Positions 21,623-34,669 of a DNA stretch of 64,000 nt are shown one piece after another. A model generated the notes under the pieces. It had not been told where the DNA came from, did no database searches, and saw nothing but the letters and a program-made list of their open reading frames with translations. The translations under genes and the position numbers were made by a program. Within the stretch, counting starts at the first letter, position 1. Each line of letters starts with the position of its first letter. This DNA comes from Capitulum mitella. Lineage: Eukaryota; Arthropoda; Thecostraca; Pollicipedomorpha; Pollicipedidae. The stretch covers positions 34,588,368 through 34,652,367 of the forward strand of contig CP099841.1 in assembly GCA_030062745.1 (NCBI GenBank), given 5' to 3'.

Positions 21623-24600
21623 AATAATGCAAAAATTTTTTGCCACCAGTAGCTTAGCCACGGATTTTAAGGTTGGGCATGGAGGGGGAAAATATAACGA
21701 AAAGATAAAGGTAAACGCTGGCTAAAGCCCCACGAAATTTTGTTTTTTTTACGGATTTCAGTTTTACGCACCCCATTGCATGTTCCGCAATGGACTAACC
21801 ACCACCAAAGAAACGTTTCCCTTTTCTTGTGCAGGGAAAAATGGGATAATATCGAACGCTTCTTTAATTTTGGCATCTCTCCCTTGTCGTTTTCCTTACA
21901 TACAATGCTGGGAACTCCAAAGATTGGCAAGGATTTTGTGTTTTAACACTCGAATGGGTGGTCTGTCAAATATAATGCGATCGGGTGGGGGGGCAATTCA
22001 ACACCCTCCCCTAGGATTTCAAAAAAAAAACTTTACGGGGCTAGATCCACCAAATTTGCAGCGTAAATGCAATCCTAAAGCTCAACAAACAATTTGACGT
22101 CGCCACGACATGGTGACAGCGTCGTGTTTTGGTGCTGACGAAGCCGGCAGGCGACGTCTCTACGACGTCCTTTTGCGGAGTCGTAGCGACGTCGTGACGA
22201 CGTCAGGGCAGGTTTGTCGATTTGTATTCTTTTGAGAGGCCCTGACCCATTCAATAATGATTAGAGCTTCCCATGTTGGTTTGCTCCCCCTTTCAATGTT
22301 TTCTGACAGTCTGAAAGGAAAATGGGTAATGATAATGAAGAAATGGCAGTTTGTCATTTTTTATGCCGCCAGTCTCAAAACTTTTGGATAGCACCTCGTA
22401 CGGACGTGTTTATAATTGATTGAAGAACATAGTGGCAATATCTTTAACGGACGCTCCCAATGGCGTCGCCACCGTCTTCAATCGAACACAAATGTCTCGA
22501 AAAATGTCGATTTTGTGCAAAATCACGACTTGCACCAATTTACCTGATGCGTCACAGCAGTAAAAGTTCGACGAAGTATGACTGTTCTATTGCAGTGTCG
22601 AAACAAACTCCGTTCTTTTTACTGGTCTTTATTTTGGCAACAATCTCACCCTCGACGCCACCGCAATTACGGTCTAAACACAAAGAAACCGAAAATCAAA
22701 AACGCTCCCACTATGAACGTGGGCCGTGGCTCCCTGTTTTGTGGACGAGGTAAGCCCTATGGATTGGTATCCAGTCGTTACCTTGTGACGTGGGGCTACG
22801 TAGTCGCCGAGTCGTTATAACTGAAGGTTCAGCTAAGCCGTACCCTATTCAGGAAAGCCTACCAAGCGGTATTTTTAGTGTTCCCGTGGCTAGCACTCTT
22901 CGTGTGCTGGACCCCGAGTGCGGTGTTTTACATAATACTGTTCTCTAATCGATTTCCTGTTGGACGGACTAGGTTTCGTCTCGGTGCGGCCCACAGTTGG
23001 CGAGATTTGGCGCCGGGAAGGACACCCTGTCGGCGGTTAGAAATGGTTTCGAGCTCACTTGAATATGTGCGAAATCGCTTCCGAGTGGCCGCGGCACACC
23101 TGATTAGTGTTTGGAGCCATCGGAACGGCAAAGGAACGGCCTTTCCGTTGGTACCAATTTTGTGTCAGATATTGACGCCTTTGCATTCGAAATTACAGGG
23201 TAAACCACTCTGAGCGCCCGCCACTGCTACTCCGACGGTAGATGAGGTCGACTCCGGTAGAGGATTTCCTGCCAGTACCTTGTCGTGGTTGGTCATCGTG
23301 TCCTCGGGTTCGTTTCCGTAACGATTTCCGAGAGCATGACCCCATTTTGACACCTTGCCAAATCCACTCGATTCTTTGTCGAACATATCCACTTTTGGTC
23401 GGTGCCACCCTCGGTTTCCAAGGTCGAACACCCGGAAGCGGCGCGCGCCTACGTTGTTCGAAAAAAATGCCGGATTTCGCCGGAAATACTTGCAAACTCT
23501 GCAAGGAACTCAAGCACGTGCCGCCGTCCTCGAGACCTGAAAATCTTACAAAATGCATTTCGCTATCAAAACCCTGAACCGCCCAAATTTCAGCCAAGTG
23601 CGACCGATAATCTCGCCACACCAGCCCGTCATAACCGAGCTTCGAGATGTTCAGACGAAACAAGGCCAGCAAAATTCCCAGATTTTGTTTTTATGTTACC
23701 AATAATTCGACTGGCCAAATCTCCCGCAGTTTCCTACTCTTAAAATAGGCTCTGTCCCCCCATCCCTCCCCCAAATGATATCGAGTCTTGTTCGCAGGCC
23801 TCTTCAGCTGAATGCATTTCATGCAAGGGACAATAGCTGTAGCTGTTGCATTGACAAGATGCTGTCCTAAAGATTCAGTGCGTCCTAAAGTCTTAAGGCA
23901 AAGAGTAAGAACAAATATTTCTGAGAAATACACTCCTAGATCGTGACAACGTTCGGTCCACAAAAAGTGGCCCAAGAAATTCCGCGATAACCTGGATTTG
24001 AACGCGTTCCACCTTATTTAAAGCTGCACAAATTAAGCGTCTCAATAAATCGTGCCATCGCGGCACATGGGAGTATCGCCGTATTCAACGTCAAAATTTA
24101 TCGGGCTTTTGTGATTCTGCTTTGGCGGCCTCCTTACGTGATCAGCAGTTTAAGTACTCACTCTCACGCCGTATTCAAAGCTCTTTGATCTGAAAGACAT
24201 ATAATAGGGACCAGGAATCCAACATTATCTTCCATTACATTTACATTGCAAAGGGAACTCAAGCAAGAAAACATTTTTCGGTTGACAGCAACCACCAATC
24301 GGGGAAGGTTTCCAGGTGTCCACCTATCTAGAAAACATCTTTCTAAAACATCTAGAAAACATCTTTTACCAAATCAGCCAATGACAGGAACCTGGTGCCG
24401 TATTGGTACGTGCTCCGTAAATACGCGGGCCGTGCATTCCTGGTCATCTGTTCATGGGTGACGGGTGAAGAAGAAGAAAATGGCCCGAGACCGAAAGGAT
24501 CAGCCGGGCAAAGGGCGGACGTGCCTCGCAGTTGCACGGCATGGTGAAAATCCTCCAGCGTCATCTGATTCGGCGCCTGGGGCAACTTACTCCGTGTTTG

Positions 24601-24729
24601 GTGTCATTTAGATGGCGCGGTCAGGGTTCACAAACAAGCTCGGCGCGGCAGGAACTCTGATTCCAGCACTAGCCACTTCAGTACGCTCGTGCTAAACTGA
24701 CTAGAAAAGGTATAACATAATGTCCCAGA
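21623..24729. other. No gene recognised
   Basis: Several frames of 70-160 codons occur, the longest being minus 23193-23672, but none shows a motif I know and they lie on both strands in overlapping positions. A short block near 22083-22210 is rich in GACGTC/CGTCG. A 15-bp unit CTAGAAAACATCTTT is duplicated at about 24328-24367. Probably old repeat sequence. Confidence 0.5.
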
Positions 24730-25370
24730 CCCATTGGCTCTCTCCGTGAATCTGACCATCTCAAAGCCCCTGACTGTTTCTGACTCATGGCTGTCCTATG
24801 GTCCCTGGCTGTTTCAAGGCCCCTGGCCGTCGTAGGCTTCTAATTGTCTCAGGACTCATGGCTCTCCCGAGACCCCTGACCATCCTTAAGTCCCTGACTC
24901 TTCCAGGGTCTTGACCATCCTGGGGCCTTTGCCGTCACAGGACCCTTGTCCGTCCAAGAGCCTATGAACATCCCAGGCTTCTTACTGTATCAGGGTACAT
25001 GGCTGTCTCAAGACCACTGACCATTTCTGAGCTTTCGAACATCCCCGGGCCTTGACCATCCTAGGGCCCATGTCCTTTCCAGGACCGCTGACTGTATCAG
25101 GGATGGAGTAGTGTTATGTCTCAGGGCTCTGATCGTCCCAGGCCCCTCGACTGTTCGAGGGCCCACAGCTACTTCACAATCATAACGGTCTCGGGGTCCC
25201 TGACCGTCTCAAGATCCCTGACAGTCCTTGTAAGTTCTCAAAAATACCGTGGTCTTTGACTATCCCAGGGCCCCTGACTGTCTCATGGCCCCTGGTTGTT
25301 TTAGAAGCCCTGGCCATCCCAGGGTCTCTGACAATCTTGACGCCGCTGGTGTCAGATGGTTCAAGATGGC
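24730..25370 (+). repeat. Degenerate tandem repeat, unit about 25-30 bp
   Basis: More than twenty imperfect units follow the pattern CCCCTGACCGTCTCAGG with insertions, e.g. CCCTGACCATC, CCCTGGCTGTTTC and CCCCTGACTGTCTCATGG. No stable open frame and no known family. Confidence 0.75.
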
Positions 25371-27180
25371 TCAAGGTCTCCTCTAGTTGTTCCTTTTTTT
25401 TACCTCCAATTGGCCTCCAGGAGGGGGCGGTCGCCCCTGTTGTCCTCCCCTTGGCAACGCCACTGCTGGTATTTGTTTTTACTGTTTTATGGAGATGGGA
25501 TAGCAGCAGTGTGGATTAAACGGAGATGAACGGAAAAGAACTTAGAAAGGAGACGCACGCCCCAGAACGGCGAGGAAACTACGATTAATGACGAAAACGA
25601 AAGCCATGTAATATTCCTGATGAAATTAAACTCATTTATCACAACACCAAGGTTTTGCGATAACATCATTCAGATTAATAAATTACTGGTGGATAATATA
25701 ATTAGTGCATTGTGTCCTCTGAAGACTGCAACTAATTACACGCGCACGTCATTCAGCACCAAGCGCTAAGGAAGAACTAATAAATCGCCATAAGTAATCC
25801 ACGCACCTCAGATAAGATACACCATACGGTGAAATCTTTCGCCACTATCTGGGTCGCGTGACGAAATTTCAATTTTATGTCCTTTCAGTATAAATTTTAC
25901 CTTTATTTGATTTGCGAAAGCACCTATCCTCACGGACCGGAATAATTTCTCGTACACACGCAGATATACTCTGAAAAACCTTCCCGATGTAACATCTAAA
26001 CGTCTTTTAACAAAAACCTATTTTTTTCTCGGCAGCTGCAAATTATATTCCATTTGGATGTAGTGGTATGACTGTGATATTCGTCAAATGCACACTAAAA
26101 CACTGCATTATTATGAACTATCATCGACGTTGTTAACCATGACAACGAACGCCAAACTTTGTCATAAACGTTAGAACTACGACGACGTAACACAATCCGA
26201 GTAAAACAGAATTTCAAAGTTCAGAGTCATGGAAAATCTATAATTTATAGACAGTCTAGTCCAGTGTAGTCCAGAAGAAACTACGTTCCATATTCACTTG
26301 CGGCGGAATATCTTCATCCTCACCCTATTCGTTTTTGGAGTTCCGCCATAGCTTTTTGATGGGAATTTCTAGTTTAAGCTGTCTCAAGTGGGAAATGCAA
26401 AGCGACTTGAGTCGCAAGGATGAATTTTGTTTGCAACCGTGTGATAATTGGCAATCTGTACAAGTCGCCGTTGTTCTGAATTGATCGGTAGCGAGACAGG
26501 CACATCAAGCAAACGAGGCAGATGCATGCTTATTTCGTTAGCAATCGGTAGAGCTTATTTGGCGAACCACCAAGCTGCGCATTCCTTATGCTTCATCACA
26601 AGATGCCATCATTGCTTATCGTTGATTTCCAATGAAAATGGAGAAAAGATTGTGGAAACTACCAGAGTTGCTCTATTATTGGCACGATGCAAATTTGAAT
26701 GCCAATTGCTTTTTCAAAACTGTTATGCCCAACAGAGCTCCGGGGTAAGAAATAGAACTGACAGGTTGCTTCAACACGAAGTATGTTCTGCCACGGACCT
26801 ATTCTAGGGGATATGTTTTCAAGCATTCAGGGTGAACGAGAAATGGTACAGCATTAACATACATTCTTCATGTTAACACAGGAAGCATAAACACATCCTT
26901 CAGTTACATGAAATCTTTACTTGTCTACATATGAGAGATGCAGGTGACTTCCCACTGACGGCTCCATGGCACGACCGGTTTGAAGTGACATTGATGTTAT
27001 CATCGGCCGATCTTCCCCTCCGACCTTTCAAATTCGGAGGGGTGGTAGGGTTGGCATCGCCTGATCACCCATGTACCCCTCAACTACTGGGAAAATTTCT
27101 CATCCCACCAGTTCAGGTCGCGGCGCAAGATGGGATTTTATTTTGACATCAAAAGTACATATGTACACGTTACTTTTACA
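25371..27180. other. No gene recognised
   Basis: AT-rich sequence with a single 119-codon plus-strand frame at 26448-26807 of unknown nature. The stretch CTCCAGGAGGGGGCGGTCGC near 25420 followed by TTGGCAACGCCACTG resembles a MITE end, but I could not pair it. Confidence 0.4.
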
Positions 27181-27880
27181 CTGTCGATTACAGTGCGATC
27201 AACTACCGTCAAAGTGCAGTGAGACAGTAAACCGGCAGCGGTTCAGTTTGCGGTCGGTAGGGTAAGACAGCGGCAGCGGTTCAGTTTGCGGTCGATAAGG
27301 TAAGATGGCGGCGGTTGTGGTGGTCCAGTTTGCGGTCGGTAGAGTAAGACAGCGGCAGCGGTCCAGTTTGCGGTCGATACGGTAAGATGGCGGCGGTTGT
27401 GGTGGTCCAGTTTGCGGTCGGTAGGGTAAGACGGCGGCGGTTGTGGTGGTCCAGTTTGCGGTCGGTAGAGTAAGACAGCGGCAGCGGTTCAGTTTGCGGT
27501 TGATAAGGTAAGGCGGCGGCGGTTGTGGTGGTCCAGTACGCGGTCGGTAGAGTTAGATAGCGGCAGCGGTTCAGTTTGCGGTCGGTAGGGTAAGACAGCG
27601 GCAGCGTAAGACACCGGCAGCGGTTCAGTTTGCGGTCGATAAGGTAAGATGGCGGCGGTTGTGGTGGTCCAGTTTGCGGTCGGTAGAGTTAGACAGCGGC
27701 AGCGGTTCAGTTTGCGGTCGATAAGGTAAGACGGCGGCGGTTGTGGTGGTCCAGTTTGCGGTCGGTAGGGTAAGACGGCGGCGGTTGTGGTGGTCCAGTT
27801 TGCGGTCGGTAGGGTAAGACGGCGGCGGTTGTGGTGGTCCAGTTTGCGGTCGGTAGAGTTAGACAGCGGCGGCGGAGGCG
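27180..27880 (+). repeat. Minisatellite with two interspersed unit types
   Basis: Units share a CAGTTTGCGGTCG core and then diverge: type A continues GTAGAGTAAGACAGCGGCAG, type B ATAAGGTAAGATGGCGGCGG followed by TTGTGGTGG. About fifteen units, roughly 40-45 bp each, occur in irregular order. It lies directly beside the Ser/Thr-rich frame. Confidence 0.85.
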
Positions 27881-27979
27881 TCTAGTGGTCCCGCTTCTCC
27901 GTTACGTTCCACTGACGCCGGCAGAGACCACGGCCAGTCGTGCTCACTGGCGGCCTGCTGAGGACGAGCCCGGGCCGGG

Positions 27980-28570
27980 CTATGTCTGGACGGGACGGAG
28001 CTGGGTCCTAGTGGGACGGACTCCCTGGGTGCCAGCGAGACGGACTGCAGTGCTGGTCGGGATCCCGATGTTGACCTGAGAGGTTGTGCTGCTCAGGACC
28101 CCAGTGCTAGTCGGGATCCCAGTGCTAGCGCTGAATCTTTTGCTACTCAGGATCCCAGTGCTGGTCGGGATCCCAGTGCTAGCGCTGGATCTTTCCCTGT
28201 TCAGGATCCCAGTGCTGGTCTGGACCCCAGTGCCCGTCTGGCTGCCTCTGCTAGTGTGAGGTACTGACGGACCTCCGGTGGTGGCCTGGACTACTACTGA
28301 GGTCTGCATAGCTCGTTTGGTGGTTCGGGTTCCGTTGACGGTCTGTGTTCCCGAGCTCATGGCGGAACTAGTGATGGGCTGGCCTGTGGCGGTGATGGTA
28401 GGCGTCATCTGGCCGGGCTGAGAGGTCGACGTCTTCAGGACGTCCGGGGCGGTGATGGTAGGCGTCATCTGGCCGGGCTGAGAGGTCGACGTCTTCAGGA
28501 CGGGTCGAAGCTGACGGTCGGCGACGCCCCCGCAGTCGCCCCAGCAAAATGCCACTGGCACCAGAAACAT
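27980..28570 (-). CDS. Ser/Thr-rich open frame, possibly mucin-like
   Basis: 196 codons from an ATG that follows an in-frame stop. The N-terminus MFLVPVAFCWGDCGG is short and hydrophobic and could be a weak signal peptide. The remainder is Thr/Ser/Gln/Pro rich with internal repeats: a 60-bp DNA duplication gives two copies of LKTSTSQPGQMTPTIT, and about 57-bp units give repeated SASTGIPTSTGILSS. Such composition is typical of mucin-type O-glycosylated stalks but also arises from any AC-rich repeat. There are no neighbouring exons I can link and no conserved domain. It lies next to a minisatellite, which favours an artefact. Confidence 0.25.
   Translation of the reverse strand: MFLVPVAFCWGDCGGVADRQLRPVLKTSTSQPGQMTPTITAPDVLKTSTSQPGQMTPTITATGQPITSSAMSSGTQTVNGTRTTKRAMQTSVVVQATTGGPSVPHTSRGSQTGTGVQTSTGILNRERSSASTGIPTSTGILSSKRFSASTGIPTSTGVLSSTTSQVNIGIPTSTAVRLAGTQGVRPTRTQLRPVQT
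28060..28500 (+). repeat. Two tandem repeat blocks under the Ser/Thr-rich frame
   Basis: At 28060-28220 units of about 57 bp carry CAGTGCTGGTCGGGATCCCA. At about 28389-28500 two 60-bp units are identical over at least 52 bp (GGCGGTGATGGTAGGCGTCA onward), so that duplication is recent. Confidence 0.85.
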
Positions 28571-28772
28571 CCTAGAGCATCAAGGACCACTCAGTCACTG
28601 GTAGCTGCCGGTGACCATATGCGAAAGCATCTGTTATGCATTAGCACACGCCTTTGGGAAATACGTTTGGCCCGCTGCAAGCCATGTTAAAGTATCTGAG
28701 AAACGATCTGGCCCTAGGGCAATTTGGTCTTCCCAAGCATAAATTTGAAACGACATTCGGAAAGAAGGTGGT

Positions 28773-30006
28773 TTAACCCGTCCCCGACTGGGAGGAGGGG
28801 CAGTTGACGCCCCCCCCCCTGAGGTTTTTCTGGGATTGCGAGAGAACCAGCAAACACAGAGTCACGAAACTTTCTTAACCTTTTGCTCCATCAGTTTCAC
28901 ATTTCGTGTCAAAATTTTGGCCTCAGGTCGGGTCAGGTGTCCAACCTAGGTCAGGTCAAACAGACCTATGTAAAAAAAGTTTAGCGTGCTGTAACTTTTT
29001 CGCAAAACAAGATGTCTCAATAATACTTCCAGGGATTAGTGAAAGTGATAGATGCAACAAATGTGCCATCTCAGATTTTCGGAATTTTCCGGGTCATTGA
29101 CCTAAGGTCAAGCCCATTTTTAACACATGTCGTCGTTTTTTTCGCAAATTGACGCAATATTTCACAATATTTTTAGTGTGGAGTGAAGCAGACATCTAGT
29201 TACCGTCACTCGGCAAAGTATCAATGACTTCCAGCCATTGACCTGAGGTCAGGTCACGAATAACTGTCGTGAGCCAAAATGTACCATCGTCAAAATCGAC
29301 GATGAACTACTCAGAATGGGTAGAAAATGGCAGAACTACCTTGCACAGACGTAAGTAATACCAGGAACATCAAGAAGTTTGAAAAAGTAGCATATTTTGG
29401 GAATACAGGCTATCGCGAATAAAGCTCCGCCAATTTTGTAGATTGGTAACTAATTAGATTTTCCAAAATTTAAGCATGAAAAACCATTACATCAAAAACC
29501 ATCACTAAGATCAATAAAATCTACATATATAGGCTTTTTCGCGAAAATGAAGGAGCGCTAAAATTAGTTCCCGACAGTCTGGTACCGCATACGGCAGAGG
29601 CGCACACCGACAGCTGGCGGGAGAATTGCGGTGTCTTTAACTCAACGTTTCGGCGTATATATTGCGCAAATCTCGGGAAATTAGACGTGTATCGGCATCC
29701 GCGGACCTTTACTTGTGCGCTGGTGCCTTTACCTGTGCGTTATTAGTCACAGCGCTTGAGATACAGGCCATTTCTCGGTCTCATGCAGTCGGCTATGAGA
29801 AAACATATATAGGGCGTAAATTGGCTTACATATTATCTAAAACTAAAAATGAGACCAGTTTCGAGCTCTACTCGTCACAGGCTTTCCAACGGTATGCTTA
29901 TTTTTATCGTGCGACCAACCGTTCGTGAGTTAGAGGGGGGCAGTCAACTGCCCGCTCCCCCCAGTCGCCGGTGTTCGGGACGGACCGACGGTTGTGCGCG
30001 GGTTAA
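28773..30006 (+). mobile_element. piggyBac-like MITE, family 1, copy 2
   Basis: Collinear with 2728-3969 over its whole length, with TTAACCCG at the left, CGGGTTAA at the right and the same inner G-run/CAGTTGAC/C-run repeats. Copy 2 lacks the second arm of the hairpin present in copy 1. Only short open frames. TTAA on both sides is the expected target duplication. Confidence 0.8.
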
Positions 30007-31789
30007 GAAGTGAAGCATGTGTTGATTGGCCTCATCTTTGTTTGCTCAAAAATGGTTTATATGAACTACCCAATGTAGTGAATAAATTAACACACATTTT
30101 CGTCGACAGACTATGTATTTTCTTTCATGTCTTCGCTTCAGAAATGTGTAAGATGTGTAAGGCAAGCGTGCACACAACATAGTAAGGCGAGATACAACAG
30201 CCATGGATAAAACTACAGCGAAAAGACAGGCTGGGACCGAAGCAAAGCAGGGCTCGACGGCTTTGTTTAGGCCCATGTTTAATCTCTTGCTATTGTGTCT
30301 GTTACTTCTGGACGATGTGGACGTTCCCACAATTTGCGATGCTAAAAACTACAGAGGCCTGTGATGACCCCGTCACAATGTTCGACACTTCAAGCTCCAC
30401 GTCCGGTAAAACGCTTCCAGACATTGCAAAACGATTTGATTGTAAATATTATAAAATAGCATCAAGAAATATAATAAAATAGGAATGTGGTTCACTTCAG
30501 AGGGAATGCTTCTCCGAATATTCGTTACTGTTAATCAGATAAGCTGTTAATAATCTAACAATCTGAAATAATGTAAATAATGATCTGATTTAATCTAATC
30601 TAATTTAATCTAAATAATAATATAAATAATCTGATACTGTTAATCAGAAAAAAACCTGTTAAGCGAACGGCATATGGCAAAAATATTCCCACCTGGGGCC
30701 GACAAGTCGGTGAATGGATTTAATATTTCGGCCCAGGGAGGGAATGTTTATTCTCGCCCGTCGTCACAATCATACTGGAACGTTTTCTTCGTTAGCCCTT
30801 CGGTGTAGCGTGTGTAAGAAAATTTCAGACGAAGTTTAAAAAAAGCAAACAAACAACAGATCATAATTTCAAGTCCATGGACCCCACCGAACAGTGTCAG
30901 TGCGATGAACGTAACACGGCCAACAAAGCGCAGTTGATCTTATGAAACAGACGGAAGCGTACGGAACACCGCGGAAGTGAGGCGTTGAGTAAGGAACGCA
31001 TCACAAATCAAGTGTCTACTACGTTCTGGAATACAGACTGTCTGGATTGGTACCAGTTGCCAAGGGGTCATAAAAAAATAAAATCCAGTCCCACCACATA
31101 ACAACAGAAGGAATAAAATGTAATCTCAAATCCTATCAAACCGAAAAGATAACAACGCATTTAGCAATCCGTTTTGCAATCCTTTCTCCAAATAGCTCAT
31201 TTCCGCTGAAACAACCACAGCAGTAGATACCACGGGGTTAACTCTCTATGATGAGGATAAGCGTCAACTGTAGTACCACAAACTTTGACCTGTTATGATT
31301 TTGTACTTGGGAGAAGGGACGCTAAGTCTCCAATGTTGAGAAGGACATCCTTTCATACAGCTCTCCTTATAATAAGACAAGTTTTTGGAGTTCAGAAGAA
31401 GAAGATTCGGAAGAAAACATGATCTTGCTTTTCATGAAACTACTATACGGCCAGATGGCGCCTTCTTGAATGACAGTGGAGCAGTTTTTTGGCATACAGA
31501 TTGGCGCGCCCGATGACCTTGACCGTACTGCGTTGGCTGCAAGGGCGTATCTATCAGGAGCAAGGGGGCAGGGGGGTCAACTGCACCCCAATTGCGATGG
31601 GTCTGGGGCAAAACTATGTTTCTGCCCCTCCCCTCATTTATGATCCTGGTGGACCTCGTAAGAAACTGAACAGAAAAGAAAATGTGGATAAAAGCGACGA
31701 ACACGCTAAAAACAAAAAAAAGAGAAAGGAAAATGCAACTATGCAGGCAAAGAAGTAGGCACGTGGCGTGCGTGTTCTTTCAAGTCTTT
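30007..31789. other. No gene recognised
   Basis: AT-rich sequence including a TAATCTAA-type run near 30560-30650. A G-run/CAACTGC/CCCC motif near 31560-31600 recalls the inner repeat of the family 1 MITE and may be a remnant. Confidence 0.45.
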
Positions 31790-33010
31790 CTATGTTAGGG
31801 GCCTCAGCTGTCTTCCGGTAGGGACCTCGAACAGGTTGGACCCAAAACTGGTCAGAGACCGAGAACTTACAATTTTTAAGGGGCCTCGCAGAATGAACCC
31901 AGCTGGCCTACTCCGACACAAAGTTCGAACCTTGTTAGGTGACCCGGTTATCATGCAATGGAGGGCCTCGTGTTGATTACACTCGAAAGGTGGTCCAGCG
32001 ACCAGGACTCATAATTTTCAGTGGCCTCAGGATTAACGGACCGGGGTGACCTGCGCTCAACCGGGCCTCGAATCGTGTCGGGGGATCAGGCTTAGGTCCG
32101 AGAGAGGGCCTCGTATCGATACACTCAAAGGTGGTCCAGCGACCAGGACCTCACAACTTTCAGGGGGCTTCACAGAATTAATGAACCTGGGTGGCCTGCG
32201 CTAAACCGGGGTCCGAACCCTGCTAGGGGGCCCCGGCTTAGGTCCGAAAGAGAGTCTCGTACCGGTTATCACTCAAAAGCAAAACAGGTCCCGGGAACCT
32301 ACAGTTTTTTAGAGGCCTCATAGAATGCACCCTGGGGGCTTTCGCTAAACCATTCCGGGTCTCGGGAGGGGGGGAGGGGGCGCCCCAGTATCCGTCCGTA
32401 AGAGGGCTTTGCGCTAATTACGCTTCAAAAGTGACGCAGAGACCGGGAACTTACAGCTTTTAAGGAGCCTCGCGGAATGGACCGTGGCAGTCCTCTGACA
32501 GAGTTCAGACCATGTTAGGGGGCCTCCGGCTTCCATCCGAGAGAGGGTCTATTGTCGGCTATTCTCAGAAGTGGCCCAGAGACCAGGAACTGGCAGTTTT
32601 TAGAGGACCTCACAGAATGGACTTCGGTTGCCTGCGCTGAACCAAGGTTCTTGGAGGGTGTCCCAGCTCCCGTCCGTAAGACAGCCTCGTGCCAGTCTTA
32701 CTCAAAAGTGACCAAGAGACTGGTGGATATTAGGGGGCCCCGCAGAATAAACCCGGGTGACCTGCACTGAGCTGGAATCAATTCCGCCCTGCCAGAGGGC
32801 CGCGGCTTCCGTTCGTGAGAGAGCTTTCTACCAATTACACCTAAAAGCAGCCTAGAGACCGGGAATCTAATATTGCTAGAGACCTCACAGGATGGAACTC
32901 GATGGCCTGGGTCCATTCTCTCACTAAATCGTTGCCTCGACCCTGCCTCGGGGCCTTGGCTTCCATCCGGAAGAGTGTCTGGTTGGTTGTTGGATTGGTT
33001 AACGGCGTGC
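31790..33010 (+). repeat. Tandem array, period about 140 bp
   Basis: About eight diverged units. Each has AGAGACCGGGAACTTACA or a variant, then TTTTAAGGGGCCTCGCAGAA, GACCTGCGCTAAACCGG, CCGAACC-TGTTAGG, GGCTT--GTCCGAGAGAGGG and CCTCGT----TTACACTCAAA. Unit starts fall near 31852, 31992, 32133, 32285, 32438, 32574, 32713 and 32853. It is a satellite-like block with no coding frame spanning units. Confidence 0.85.
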
Positions 33011-34669
33011 TGAACCAAAAGTGAAGATTTGCATCTCCTGCGGGCGCCGCAATCCCCGTTCCCCCTCCCAATGGTTTTGAGATTTAGCATACGCCTTTGG
33101 GTGGTCTAGTCGACTAATCGACTAATGTCTAATGCCTAATCGACTATCGACGAATGAACTAAAATGTCCAATCGAGCTGTATGAGGCTATCTTTTTAGGG
33201 CGATAATTATTGCTATTTTCTTATTACCATTTTTAACATTATTCTTGTTAGTAGTTTTTAACATTATTCTTGTTAGTAGTTTTTAACATTATTAGTATTG
33301 TTGTCTAGCTAGTGACTGGAACGAGACAAGGACGTCAGGAGTTCACAGGGAACAAGCTGTGCCGCACCTGCCCAGTTAAGCGGTTCAATGCCAGAGTTCG
33401 CACAAGGCACGACCGGATCGTGGACCCGCCTGTTCGGGCGAAATACGACTCCCATTAAGTGAAACTTTTCTGGGGGACGAGGCTCCTTCGTATGAAAGGG
33501 GCCTTTCAGGATCAATGGGCCTCGAAATTTTGCTTTGCCCCCATGACCAAATACGATCCGCCGCCACTGATCAGGAGGTGGACGAAAGACTCGTATCTTC
33601 CCTCTGCTGCAACCGCAACGGCTCAATTAATTTGTGTTTTTCACCAAAATAAATACGGCGGTAGATAGAACTGACACTGCACGGGGCCACAGTTCCAATG
33701 CCCACATGCTAATATTCACGCCGAATGGTCTGAATGGCTAGAATGAAACGTGCGGAATAAGTAGAATAGCTGTATGTTAGAACATTTATGGGGAAGAGGG
33801 CATAACTCAAGGGGAGTTAATACAAGCCACTTTTTCCTCGCGGCTTAGATGGTCATTTGGTCAGCGTTTGTCATCCTGCCGTTTCTTCTCACCTTTTTCG
33901 CTCCACGACGTTTCAGGAAGCACTGATACCAGTTTCGTGCAGGTATGACAGGTGACGAGAAGACCAGAACGAACAGATTAACGGTTCGGCCTGCGCATGC
34001 CACCATGTTCCCGGGCCGTACGCTAAATGACCACAGAATCCGGGAGCGGCTTCCGGGCTTCCCGTCCATATTCCTTGTCGCTCTCGAGCACGCCGACTGC
34101 ACAGAATCGCCTTCGCGTTACTGCGTATCGTCTCTATAAGCCCGCGCGAGCCCCGAATACTAGATGATGCAAGAATGGGGAAACATAATTACTGGCAAGG
34201 CCGTATGCCGAGTGAGTCTTACTCCAATTAGTGAAAAAACAAATTAAGCGACCGGCCCTGCCATCATGGTTTGTGGAGGCTCATAACATCACGACCGTTC
34301 TTTTCGAAAACTTTTATTTTTCCGGTCATAATTCCACTCTCCACATAGTTCATGGCATGATTTCCAGTTACGCAGAAGTGCGTTAGAAGTGAGATGATGC
34401 AGGCAACCTGCCCAGAATCATCAAAATTCGTGCAAACTTCACCTTTTTATATGGCCTTGGGTCAGGTTATGGAGCCTTGGAAAAAACTCAAGACGTTCGT
34501 GAATAGCTGTCGTTAGGCCAATGGTATACGTTTTATGCTTCATACCACAAAAACGAAACAGAAATAGGTCTCAAAATACATTGCAGATAACAAGAAAATG
34601 GAACTCTTGTATATTCCTACAAACGAAATTACGATCATATTAACATTAGTTACGGACCAAAACATGACA
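33011..34669. other. No gene recognised; small tandem repeat inside
   Basis: At about 33232-33295 a 25-bp unit (TTTTTAACATTATTCTTGTT plus AGTAG) occurs about 2.5 times. ACTAATCGACTAAT motifs occur near 33110-33150. The rest has only short frames on both strands. Confidence 0.5.

Noticed and set aside
23193-23672. 159-codon minus-strand frame as a gene
   Set aside because: No motif, overlapping frames on the other strand of similar length, and no splice context.
31910-32240. GTTCGAACC/GTCCGAACCC motifs like a tRNA B box
   Set aside because: They recur as part of the 140-bp tandem unit and no cloverleaf arms or A box fit around them.
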